Positions 35,802-44,166 of a stretch of DNA of 64,000 nucleotides are shown piece by piece. The notes under the pieces were generated by a model. The model did no database searches. It saw nothing but the letters and a program-made list of their open reading frames with translations, and was not told the DNA's origin. How positions within the stretch are numbered: the stretch's first letter is position 1; every line of letters starts with the position of its first letter. The translations under genes and the position numbers were made by a program. The DNA is from Gallionellaceae bacterium (lineage in GTDB: Bacteria; Pseudomonadota; Gammaproteobacteria; Burkholderiales; Thiobacillaceae): the NCBI GenBank assembly GCA_028714875.1, contig JAQTLN010000018.1, positions 1 through 64,000 of the forward strand. Direction: 5' to 3'.

Positions 35802-36941
35802 TCATGGCCCGATTTCCGGATAAGCCACGGCGAAGACGGCATTGATCAGGATCACCGCGACGATGCTGCGCACCACCGTGGACGTGGTGTGCAAGCCGAC
35901 GCTGCGCGCGTCGCGCCGTACCGTGAAGCCGCTGTGGCAGGCGATCAGGGCGATGGCGGCGGCGAAGACCGGGGTTTTGCTGAGGCCGAACAGTACCGTG
36001 TTCAGCGGCAGCACATTTTGCAGGCGGTCGTAAAAATTGACCGCGGGAATGCCCAGGTTCCAGGCGGCCACGTGAGCGGCGCCGATGATGCCGGCGACAT
36101 CTGCGACGAAAGTGAGCAGGGGCAGCATCAGGACGATGGCGAACAGGCGCGGCAGCACCAGCACCTGGAACGGCGACAGGCCGAGGGTGACGATGGCGTC
36201 GATTTCCTGGTTCACCTTCATGGCGCCCAGGTGCGCGGTGAAGGCGGCGCCGGAACGGCCGGCCATCAACACGGCGGTGATCAGCGGCGCCATTTCGCGG
36301 GCGATGCCGATGCCGACGCCATCCACCACCAGATGGTTGGCGCTGAATTTCTGCATCTGGATGCCGAGCAGGTAGGCGAACACCACGCCGATCAGGTAGC
36401 TCATCAGCATGACGATGGGAATGGCGCGCAGGCCCACCATTTCCAGTTGCACGAAAAACTCGCGCCAGCGCATCAGGCCGGGATGCCGCGGCAGGTGCCC
36501 GATCGCCTGGCAGGTCTGGCCGATGAAGGCCAGGCCGGCGCGGGTGCCGCGGGCAATGGCCCAGGCATGCCAGCCGACCACCTGGTTCAGGCCGCGGCGG
36601 CCGCGCCGTCGCGAAGCGGGCGCGACCACACCGCGCCGCCCCGCCACCAGCTTGAGGAGGGCGAGCCCCTGCGCGCTGAAACCCGCCAGACACAGATGCG
36701 GGAAGGGGATGCCGAGGCGGTCGAGATGGCTGATCAGGTGATTCGCCCCGGCGCTGTCCAGCATGCTCAGGCCGCCGCCGTCGAGCCGCAGGGGCTGGAG
36801 CGGGTCGATCGCCAGGGTGTTCAGGTGGGCCCGCAATTCCACCAGTCGCGTCAGGGTCCAGGCGCCGCGTAGATGCAACACCTGCCCATCCACGCCAACC
36901 TCCAGGCGGCAACAGAGTGCGGGCAGGATGGCGTTTGACAT
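35802..36941 (-). CDS. STAS-MlaE permease fusion of the MCE system
   Basis: 379 residues. The first 100 form a STAS/MlaB-like domain (VLHLRGAWTLTRLVELRAHL, LSMLDSAGANHLI) and the rest is a MlaE/YrbE permease of about five or six helices (YLIGVVFAYLLGIQMQKF, GRSGAAFTAHLGAMKVNQE, HSGFTVRRDARSVG). E. coli has these as separate MlaB and MlaE proteins. It is the first gene of the operon; transcription runs permease, ATPase, MCE, lipoprotein. Confidence 0.9.
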   Translation of the reverse strand: MSNAILPALCCRLEVGVDGQVLHLRGAWTLTRLVELRAHLNTLAIDPLQPLRLDGGGLSMLDSAGANHLISHLDRLGIPFPHLCLAGFSAQGLALLKLVAGRRGVVAPASRRRGRRGLNQVVGWHAWAIARGTRAGLAFIGQTCQAIGHLPRHPGLMRWREFFVQLEMVGLRAIPIVMLMSYLIGVVFAYLLGIQMQKFSANHLVVDGVGIGIAREMAPLITAVLMAGRSGAAFTAHLGAMKVNQEIDAIVTLGLSPFQVLVLPRLFAIVLMLPLLTFVADVAGIIGAAHVAAWNLGIPAVNFYDRLQNVLPLNTVLFGLSKTPVFAAAIALIACHSGFTVRRDARSVGLHTTSTVVRSIVAVILINAVFAVAYPEIGP

Positions 36942-36962
36942 GGCGCTAGAGCGCGGGCCGGT

Positions 36963-38429
36963 TCATTCCGCCAGCCGCCGCAACAAGCGTTCGTGGATGC
37001 CGCCGAAACCGCCGTTGCTCATGACCAGCACCTGATCGCCAGGTCGAGCCGCGTCGGCGATGGCTTCCACCAGTTCGCCGAGATCGGCATGAATACTGGC
37101 TTGTTCGCCGAGGGGGGCGAGGGCGCCGGCCGCGTCCCAGTCGATGCCGCCGCTGTAGCAGAAAACGTGGTCGGCGTCTTTCAGGCTGTCCGCGAGCTGT
37201 GCCTTCATCACCCCCAGCTTCATGGTATTGGAACGCGGCTCCAGCACCGCCAGGATGCGGGCGCCGCCGACGCTCGCGCGCAGCCCGGCCAGGGTGAGGC
37301 GAATCGCGGTGGGGTGGTGGGCGAAATCGTCGAAAACCTTGATGCCGTTGCGCTCGCCGCGCAGCTCCATGCGCCGCTTCACATTCTCGAAACGACCGAG
37401 GGCGGCGCAGGCATCCTTGCTCGGCACCCCGGCATGGCGCGCGGCGGCGATGGCGGCAAGCGCGTTCATGCGGTTGTGTTCACCCTGCAACGACCATTCG
37501 ACGCGGCCCTGGAGGCTGTCGCCGAGATGGACGTCGAAGGCGGAAGCGGACACGGTTTCGGCGCGCCAGCGGGGTGCTCCCTCCCCCTCCGGGGGAGGGC
37601 TGGGGAGAGGGAACGACGCCGGATCTGACGCTGTCGCTCGATTGACCCGAGTTCCCTCTCCCCCGGGGGGGGAGGGGATCTGGGCGCCAAACCTTTCCAC
37701 CGGCGTCCAGCAGCCCCGCTGTATCACCCGATCCAGGCTTTCCTCGCGGCCGTTGGCGACGATCAGGCCGTTGCCGGGCACGGTGCGGACCAAGTGGTGG
37801 AACTGGGTTTCGATGGCGGCGAGGTCGGGGAAGATGTCGGCGTGGTCGTATTCCAGATTGTTGAGGATGGCCGTGCGTGGCCGGTAGTGGACGAACTTGG
37901 AACGCTTGTCGAAGAAAGCGGTGTCGTATTCGTCGGCCTCGATCACGAAGAACGGCGAGTCCGGGACGGACGTGCCCGCCAGGCGCGCGGAGACGCCGAA
38001 ATTCATCGGCACGCCGCCGATCAGATAGCCGGGCGAAAGGCCGCAGTCTTCCAGTATCCAGGCCAGCATCGACGCGGTAGTGGTCTTGCCGTGGGTGCCG
38101 GCGGCGGCTAGCACCCATTTGTCACGTAAAACGTTTTCCGCCAGCCATTGCGGCCCGGAAATATAGGGCAGGCCGCGATTGAGAATTTCCTCCATGAGCG
38201 GCTGCTTGCCGCGCGCCACCACGTTGCCGACAACCCAGATGTCCGGCTCCAATGCCAGTTGTTCGACGCCGAAGCCCTCGATCAGGCGGATGCCCTGGGC
38301 TTCCAGTTGCGTGCTCATGGGTGGATAGACGTTGGCGTCGCAGCCGGTGACGGTGTGGCCGGCCTGGCGGGCGATGACGGCGATGCCACCCATGAAGGTG
38401 CCGCAGATGCCGAGGATGTGGAGATGCAT
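36963..38429 (-). CDS. mpl: UDP-MurNAc:L-Ala-gamma-D-Glu-meso-DAP ligase, carrying a repeat-encoded insert
   Basis: 488 residues; recycles the murein tripeptide onto UDP-MurNAc. The N terminus HLHILGICGTFMGG, ATP site AAAGTHGKTTTASML, and VFDDFAHHPTAIRLTL identify Mpl. The family is usually near 450-460 residues. The extra length is largely a Pro/Gly/Glu-rich stretch at about residues 250-284 (SPPGGEGTRVNRA ... LPSPPPEGEGAP) encoded by a palindromic repeat. It sits in a loop of the central domain and preserves the frame. The start at 38429 has no strong ribosome site. Confidence 0.93.
   Translation of the reverse strand: MHLHILGICGTFMGGIAVIARQAGHTVTGCDANVYPPMSTQLEAQGIRLIEGFGVEQLALEPDIWVVGNVVARGKQPLMEEILNRGLPYISGPQWLAENVLRDKWVLAAAGTHGKTTTASMLAWILEDCGLSPGYLIGGVPMNFGVSARLAGTSVPDSPFFVIEADEYDTAFFDKRSKFVHYRPRTAILNNLEYDHADIFPDLAAIETQFHHLVRTVPGNGLIVANGREESLDRVIQRGCWTPVERFGAQIPSPPGGEGTRVNRATASDPASFPLPSPPPEGEGAPRWRAETVSASAFDVHLGDSLQGRVEWSLQGEHNRMNALAAIAAARHAGVPSKDACAALGRFENVKRRMELRGERNGIKVFDDFAHHPTAIRLTLAGLRASVGGARILAVLEPRSNTMKLGVMKAQLADSLKDADHVFCYSGGIDWDAAGALAPLGEQASIHADLGELVEAIADAARPGDQVLVMSNGGFGGIHERLLRRLAE
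37577..37680. repeat. Palindromic G/C-run repeat inserted in frame in mpl
   Basis: CTCCCTCCCCCTCCGGGGGAGGG and TTCCCTCTCCCCCGGGGGGGAGGGG are inverted halves around 40 bases. Length is about 104 bp and the frame stays open. Similar C-run/G-run units occur three times at the hsdR end (63.76-63.88 kb) and are common intergenic elements; here the unit is inside a conserved gene. Confidence 0.78.
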
Positions 38430-38431
38430 TT

Positions 38432-38467
38432 GATTTCGGATTTCGGATTTCGGATTTCGGATTTCGG
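38432..38467. repeat. GATTTCG heptamer repeated five times, upstream of mpl
   Basis: GATTTCG occurs five times in tandem at 38432-38466. Two copies in inverted orientation (TCCGAAA TCCGAAA) lie at 38564-38577, overlapping the end of the Sat-CysC gene. The pair of inverted arrays could form a cruciform or hairpin over 140 bases. A slipping tract upstream of mpl is possible. Confidence 0.75.
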
Positions 38468-38577
38468 AGGATCGACTGGTCAGGTCATGTTCGCTTGCAC
38501 TCGGCAGCTGCGGGCGGCGAATGATAGCCCCTCGCATTTATTAGGAAGGAGGATGTGCCCATATCCGAAATCCGAAA

Positions 38578-40275
38578 TCACCGCAGATAGCCTTCGTGTT
38601 CCAGTTTTAGCACGATCATCTGCACGGCTTCATCGACGCTATAGCGGGCGGTGTCTATGGTCAACTCCGGGTTTTCCGGGATCTCGTAGGGGTCGGAGAT
38701 GCCGGTGAACTCGGGAATCAGGCCGGCGCGCGCCTTCGCGTAGAGGCCCTTGCGGTCGCGCCCTTCGCACACTTCGACGGAGGTGGAAATATGCACCTCG
38801 ATGAAGCCGCCCCATTGTTCGATCATGGCGCGCACATCACGCCGGGTCTGCCGGTAGGGCGCGATCGGCGCGCAGATGGCGGTGCCGCCATGTTTGCTGA
38901 TCTCGCTGGCGACAAAGCCGATGCGGCGAATGTTGATGTCGCGGTGTGCCTTGGAAAAGCCCAATTCCGAGGAAAGATGTTTGCGCACGATGTCGCCGTC
39001 GAGCAACGAGACACGGCGCCCGCCCATTTCCATCAGGCGCACGGTCAGCGCGCGCGCCACGGTGGATTTTCCCGAACCGGAAAGACCGGTAAAAAACACG
39101 GTGTAGCCCTGGTGGCTGCGCGGTGGATAGGCTTTGCGCAATTCCTCAATGACTTCCGGATAAGAGAACCATTCGGGAACCTTCAGCCCCTGCATCAAGC
39201 GACGGGCCAGTTCCGGCCCGCTCATGCTCTGGCTACGCGCGCCGGCCGGTTTATCCGCTTCGGCCAGCCACTCGTCGCGATCTTCCACATAGACCAGGCG
39301 CGGGAACGGCACCAGGGTCACGCCCAGGCTCTCGCGCGCCAGGGCGAAGGCGGCATCCTTGTCCAGATTGGGGGTGTCCGCGCCGCGCCGCCGGCGTCCT
39401 TCGATCGGCGTTTCGCCGCCGGTGACCAGGAGGGAGCAACCATAGTTGCGCGCCATGATCGCCTTCATCAGGGTCTTGCGCGGCCCCGCCGCCCACGGCG
39501 TCATCGGGTTTAGCGCCAACATCGAGGTGGCCGCCGGCAGGCGCGGCATCAGGGCCTGGCAGGCGCGTACCAGGGCGAAATGGCCGGATTCCATGACCGG
39601 GTCGGAACCGGCCACGGCATGGATCAGCAGATTGGCTTCGCCGCGCATGGCTTCACGCAGAAGGAATTCGTACTGCGGCCGATGCAGCGGCTGGCCGGCC
39701 TGATAGGCCATGACCCGGCGCCAGCCCTGGCGCGCGAACTGCTCGCGCATCTCGGCCGGGGTCAGGCGCAGAGCGAGGAAGTCGTGCCGGGGAGGCAGGG
39801 CGATACCGTCCAGACGGCCCGCCACGTAATACTGGCCGGCCTCCGCCTGCGAGCGCGCCAGCGGCACGCCGGAGGCCTCGGCCAGGCGCATCTCGGCTTC
39901 CGGATCGGCGGCCCAGACCTCGGAAATACGCAGGACGGCGGGCATGAAACCTTCGCCGTCGCGCAGCGCCACGCTCTGGCCGGGGGACAGTTTTTCCGCG
40001 GCTTTGGCCGGCAAAACCAGCAGCACCGGACGCGGCCAGAAAGTGCCGTCAGGAAGCTTCAGGCCGGATAGCACGGATTCCAGTTCGGCCTTGCCCATGT
40101 AGCCGGTGAGCGGTGACAGGGCGCCGTTCAGAAGTAACTCCAGTTCGCAGATCTGCTTCCAGGAAAGGTCGATGGAATCCAGGCCCAGCGCTTCCTGTTT
40201 GATTTCCTGGGCACGCTCCGGTGTGGCGATCAGATTGACCAGGGTGCCGCCATAAGGGGAGATCAGGGTGTCCAT
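38578..40275 (-). CDS. Sat-CysC fusion: APS kinase with degenerate ATP-sulfurylase domain
   Basis: 565 residues. Residues 1-380 form an ATP-sulfurylase fold and 390-565 an APS kinase with P-loop GLSGSGKST. The kinase DGDIVRKHLSSELGFS and IAPYRQTRRDVR are intact. In the Sat part the family catalytic QxRNPxHxxH appears as QAGQPLHRPQ (192-201), so the Arg, Asn and second His are absent, and GRDHAG is replaced by TGGETP (285-290). AGPR is kept. Annotation software will call it bifunctional; I think APS kinase is likely active and sulfurylase doubtful. It follows the DHH gene by 8 bases. The stop lies beside heptamer repeats. Confidence 0.88.
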   Translation of the reverse strand: MDTLISPYGGTLVNLIATPERAQEIKQEALGLDSIDLSWKQICELELLLNGALSPLTGYMGKAELESVLSGLKLPDGTFWPRPVLLVLPAKAAEKLSPGQSVALRDGEGFMPAVLRISEVWAADPEAEMRLAEASGVPLARSQAEAGQYYVAGRLDGIALPPRHDFLALRLTPAEMREQFARQGWRRVMAYQAGQPLHRPQYEFLLREAMRGEANLLIHAVAGSDPVMESGHFALVRACQALMPRLPAATSMLALNPMTPWAAGPRKTLMKAIMARNYGCSLLVTGGETPIEGRRRRGADTPNLDKDAAFALARESLGVTLVPFPRLVYVEDRDEWLAEADKPAGARSQSMSGPELARRLMQGLKVPEWFSYPEVIEELRKAYPPRSHQGYTVFFTGLSGSGKSTVARALTVRLMEMGGRRVSLLDGDIVRKHLSSELGFSKAHRDINIRRIGFVASEISKHGGTAICAPIAPYRQTRRDVRAMIEQWGGFIEVHISTSVEVCEGRDRKGLYAKARAGLIPEFTGISDPYEIPENPELTIDTARYSVDEAVQMIVLKLEHEGYLR

Positions 40276-40283
40276 GCGAAGGC

Positions 40284-41237
40284 TCAGGGGTAGGTTGCGA
40301 AAAATGCGGCGATGAAGTCGGGAATTTGGGCTTCCGGCAGCACGTTGATGCCGGCCGCCGCCTTGCGGCCCCCACCGGTTGCAAAACGTTGGCACAACGC
40401 GTCGGCGCCGCGTTTGTCGGCCAGTGGCGCGCGCACGCTGACCACAAAATGGCCCTTGGGCGAGCGGGTCAGCAGGGCGTGCGCGCGATGGGGGGTCGCC
40501 GTCGCCAGATCGTTGGCATAAACGCCGGAGACGCGCCGTGCCCAGGCGGCATCCGGGAGGATGAACACGGCGCCGGCCGCGTGTGCCTCGCTTGGCCGCA
40601 CGGCTGCCGCGCGCGCCATATCGGCGGCATAACCCTGGCTCAAGGTCTGGAACTGGGGGGATTCCTGGATGAAGGCGAAGGGATCGGCATAGTCGGACAA
40701 GCTTCGGTAGAGATCGGCCGGATGAAAGTGAAGATCCTCCAAGCTCTCGCCGTAGCCGTTGTAATTGAGGCACTCGCCCAACGCGCGCAGTTGATCGAGT
40801 TGTTCGCTGGACAGGCCCAGGGGTTCGGCGGCGCGCCGGGCGGCATCATGCAGGTTGTCGCCGAAGGCGGCGGTCACCGCCCAGACGCGGTGCTTGCCGG
40901 CGAGAAAGCGATCCACCAGCAGGCTGGTGCAGACGTCGGCGGCGGTGTCGATCGTGGCCTGGAAGTTGGGATGCGTGGGCAGTTCGCCAGGGTTGTGGTG
41001 ATCGAACCAGCGCACCTTGACGCCTCTTTCCAGCAGTGTCGCCAGGGGGACCGCGTTTTTCTCCACCGCGATATCCAGGGCGAGGATGCTGTCGCCGGCC
41101 TGGGCGTCAATTTTCTTCAGCAGGCCGATGTCGCGTTTGACACCGGTAATCAGCGTGGACTGTGCCGGCTCGGCCAGGCGCATCTGGTGCAGGGCACAGA
41201 TGCCATCCGCATCCCCGTTGAAAGCATCGAATAACAT
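40284..41237 (-). CDS. DHH-family phosphoesterase
   Basis: 317 residues. AFNGDADGICALHQ (metal-binding DxDG), LALDIAVEKN and WFDHHNPG make the DHH active site. RFATGGGRKAAAGIN is a DHHA1-type substrate-binding end. NrnA-type relatives degrade short RNA and pAp. The Sat-CysC gene follows within 8 bases on the same strand, so a joint operon producing and clearing PAPS products is possible; this is inference. ATG 41237 is preferred over 41240 for spacing from AAAGGGA. Confidence 0.85.
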   Translation of the reverse strand: MLFDAFNGDADGICALHQMRLAEPAQSTLITGVKRDIGLLKKIDAQAGDSILALDIAVEKNAVPLATLLERGVKVRWFDHHNPGELPTHPNFQATIDTAADVCTSLLVDRFLAGKHRVWAVTAAFGDNLHDAARRAAEPLGLSSEQLDQLRALGECLNYNGYGESLEDLHFHPADLYRSLSDYADPFAFIQESPQFQTLSQGYAADMARAAAVRPSEAHAAGAVFILPDAAWARRVSGVYANDLATATPHRAHALLTRSPKGHFVVSVRAPLADKRGADALCQRFATGGGRKAAAGINVLPEAQIPDFIAAFFATYP

Positions 41238-41275
41238 CATTTCCCTTTGTTGTGCGTTGAGTCGGATGGTCGCTC

Positions 41276-42358
41276 GTGACAGGATGCAAGGCCCGCTTAC
41301 CCAACCTGCCGGCCGTGCCCTCTAATCCGCGTTCCGCCCTACTGTTTCTGGCCCTTTATGCGGCGTTGATCGCCTTCGGCAGTTTGTATCCGTTTGCCGG
41401 GCTGAAGGGGCTGGAACACTGGTCGGGCGAGTTTATCACGGCCCCTTTGCCACGCTTTATCACGCGCAGCGACATCTCCACCAACCTGCTCGCCTACCTG
41501 CCCCTGGGATATGCCCTGGCCTTGCGGTTTGGGCTGCCGCGCCGGCGTTTGCGTGCCATTGTCTTTGCCTTGTTTGTCGGTTTTTCTTACAGCCTGAGCA
41601 TGGAAAGCCTGCAACAACTGCTGCCCGGACGTATCGCCTCGAATCTGGATGTCTTTCTCAATACGCTGGGCGCGTTTGCCGGCGCCTTGCTGACCTTGCA
41701 TCACCAGCGCTGGTTGCGTGCCGGGCGGGCGCTGCGGCGTTGGCGCGCGCGCTGGTTCCTGGCCACGCCGGCGGCCGATTTCGGTCTCTGGCTGCTGCTG
41801 CTCTGGGTGCTCGCGCAGTTCACGCTGCATCCCTTCCCCGGCGCGGGCTGGCTGGGCCTGCACTTGCGCCCATTCGACACGCCGCCGGGCGGACTGGATC
41901 AAATCAACTGGCCCTGGTTTGCCGCCGCTTGGCTGGAGATGGCGGCGCTCGGCGCCTTCGCCGCCAGCCTGTTGCGGCCGGGGCGTTACGTCGGCGCGGT
42001 GCTTTCCCTGCTGGTAGTGGCGTTCGCGATCAAACTGCTGGCGGCCACGATGCTACTGAAACTGAAGGTGGTGGGGGGCGTGCTTTCCCTGGAAACCCTG
42101 GCCGCTTTCCTCCTGGCGTTCTGGTTCCTGCTCATCCCCCAGGTTTCCCGGCGTCGTCATGTGGCCGCCCTGCTGCTGCTTGTCATTATTCTGGGGGTGC
42201 GCGTGGCCTTGGCGGGTTATCTGCTCTGGCCGGTCGCCAGCGTGTTCAACATCGTCGGCCTGGCCAAGGTCAGTGCCTCGCTCTGGCCCTATCTGGCGCT
42301 TGGGGTACTGGCGGCGCTTGGGTACCGGAGGGGAGGAGGGGGAGATAGCGCACGATAG
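41276..42358 (+). CDS. VanZ-family membrane protein
   Basis: 360 residues. The VanZ-like region (residues about 25-150) has ALYAALIAFGSLYPF, STNLLAYLPLGYALAL, SMESLQQLLPGRIASNLDVFLNTLGA. Four further hydrophobic helices follow (170-345). Function is unknown; VanZ confers teicoplanin resistance in enterococci by an unclear route. The start is GTG 41276; an internal GTG at 41315 (VPSNPRSALL) would also fit the family start. It diverges from the DHH gene. Confidence 0.8.
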   Translation: MTGCKARLPNLPAVPSNPRSALLFLALYAALIAFGSLYPFAGLKGLEHWSGEFITAPLPRFITRSDISTNLLAYLPLGYALALRFGLPRRRLRAIVFALFVGFSYSLSMESLQQLLPGRIASNLDVFLNTLGAFAGALLTLHHQRWLRAGRALRRWRARWFLATPAADFGLWLLLLWVLAQFTLHPFPGAGWLGLHLRPFDTPPGGLDQINWPWFAAAWLEMAALGAFAASLLRPGRYVGAVLSLLVVAFAIKLLAATMLLKLKVVGGVLSLETLAAFLLAFWFLLIPQVSRRRHVAALLLLVIILGVRVALAGYLLWPVASVFNIVGLAKVSASLWPYLALGVLAALGYRRGGGGDSAR

Positions 42359-42534
42359 TTGCTCATCTCTCTCATCGAGCATCCTTACGTTTACCCGCGG
42401 CGGCAGCTTGCTGATCGGGGAATATTGCCGGACAGATTGTGGGGGTCTGTGCCCGCTCGTTTTTGATCACCACACGACTCGCCTTTTCGGCCAAACTTCT
42501 TCGTGGCCCACTGCAACCAGACTGGATATCAGCG

Positions 42535-44166
42535 ATGCCCCTCGACGCAAACCCACCATTCCCGGAAGCCATGGAACGCCGCCCCGAGGCACGCGCGCTC
42601 AAGGTGGAAGACCTGCTCGCGGAATTGCGGCAGGGGCGGATGCGCATCCCTTCATTTCAACGCGGCATCAAGTGGAAGCGGGAGGATGCCACCAAGCTGT
42701 TCGACAGCCTGTATCGCGGGTTTCCGGTCGGCACGTTGTTGTTCTGGGAAACAAGCGCGGAAGCGGGCGAGGTCACTTTCGGCACCGTCCACATCAGTGC
42801 GGGGGCGCGGAGTGACGCGCTCTGGGTGGTGGACGGCCAGCAACGTCTGGTTTCGCTGGCCCGCGTGTTGCTGGCGCCTCGACCGGACAAGGATGAGTTC
42901 GCGCTCTATTTCGATCTGGATGCGGGTGTTTTCCAGCCACCACCGCCCGCGCGTGACGACGACCCTTCACGCTGGCTGCCAATGACCGAAGTGCTGGAGT
43001 CCGAAAAGCTGATGCAGTGGGTTTTTGCGCACACTAGTGAATACAAGGAGCGTCGCGAGCGCGCATTTACCCTGGGCCGGCGCATCCGGGAATATGACAT
43101 CCCGGTCTATCTGGTGCGTACCGACCGGGAAGAAATCCTGCGCGAGGTGTTCGGGCGGATCAATTCCACCGGCAAGAAACTGTTGCAGTCCGAGGTGTTC
43201 GACGCCCTGCACGGCGCGCGCGCGCAGAGCCGCCCCGCCACCATTCCGCAGATTGCCGCCGAATTGGAAGAACTCGATTTCGGTCGTGTGGATGACAAGC
43301 TGTTGTACCGGTTATTGCGCGTATTGCAGGGCGAGGAGGTGTTCGAGCGGGTAAAGGACGGGCCGCTGCGATTGTCCGAAGCGGATGCGGAGAAAGCCTA
43401 TCGGCAAACCACGGATACCGCGAAGCGGGTCATCCAGTTCCTGATGAAGGATGCCGGCATTCCGCGCTATGACTTGCTGCCCTACAAGCAACCGTTTGTG
43501 CTGCTGGGCAAATTCTTCCACCTCTACCCCAGCCCGCAGCCGCGTTCCCGCGAGTTGCTGGCGCGCTGGGTCTGGCGTGGTGCCCTCAATGGCGCCCATC
43601 GCGGCGACACCGTTTCCACCCGCGCCAACCTGGAGCGCATCGTCGCAGGTGGCGAGGAGGCTTCGGTTCAGCGTCTGCTGGAAATGGTCGCGCATCGCCC
43701 GGAAGAACTACCGGACGTGGACAGCCCTTTCAACACCCGCTTCGCCACCAGCAAATTGCAGGCACTGGCGCTACTCGACCTCGGGCCACGCGATATGGAA
43801 ACAGGGGAACCGCTTTACCTGGGGAATGGCTATGGCCTCGTTTCTGACGACGTCATTCCGATACCCCTTCCCGCCTTGATCCAGGGTAGCCACAAAGGGC
43901 TGGAGCAATCCGTCGCCAACCGGCTGATCCACCCGCCGCGCGCGAAGCTGCGGCGGATATTGGAACAAGCGCACCTGGACACCCTCGCCTCCCATGGCAT
44001 CACACCAGACGCCCTCGAAGCATTGCTCGCAAAAAACAGCGACTCCTTCCTGACTCAGCGTGCCGCCTTCCTGCGCGACCACTTCCAGCACTTCTTCGCC
44101 CGCCACGCCCGCTGGGACGAAAGCGACCGGCCTTCCCTGCAATCCCTGCTGGCCGAGGTGGACTGA
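42535..44166 (+). CDS. DUF262-domain protein, first gene of a DUF262-HipA pair
   Basis: 543 residues. The DUF262/GmrSD-N region covers about 20-200 (RIPSFQRGIKWKREDATKLF, VVDGQQRLVSLARVL with the DGQQR motif at 100-104, FGRINSTGKKLLQSEVF). The rest is helical, ending in HFFARHARW. No DUF1524 HxxP...H nuclease motif is seen at the C terminus. DUF262 proteins use an NTP to act in type IV restriction or phage defence, so a defence role is possible. The ATG is uncertain: 42535 or 42571, the latter with GGAA upstream. Its TGA touches the hipA ATG. Confidence 0.82.
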   Translation: MPLDANPPFPEAMERRPEARALKVEDLLAELRQGRMRIPSFQRGIKWKREDATKLFDSLYRGFPVGTLLFWETSAEAGEVTFGTVHISAGARSDALWVVDGQQRLVSLARVLLAPRPDKDEFALYFDLDAGVFQPPPPARDDDPSRWLPMTEVLESEKLMQWVFAHTSEYKERRERAFTLGRRIREYDIPVYLVRTDREEILREVFGRINSTGKKLLQSEVFDALHGARAQSRPATIPQIAAELEELDFGRVDDKLLYRLLRVLQGEEVFERVKDGPLRLSEADAEKAYRQTTDTAKRVIQFLMKDAGIPRYDLLPYKQPFVLLGKFFHLYPSPQPRSRELLARWVWRGALNGAHRGDTVSTRANLERIVAGGEEASVQRLLEMVAHRPEELPDVDSPFNTRFATSKLQALALLDLGPRDMETGEPLYLGNGYGLVSDDVIPIPLPALIQGSHKGLEQSVANRLIHPPRAKLRRILEQAHLDTLASHGITPDALEALLAKNSDSFLTQRAAFLRDHFQHFFARHARWDESDRPSLQSLLAEVD

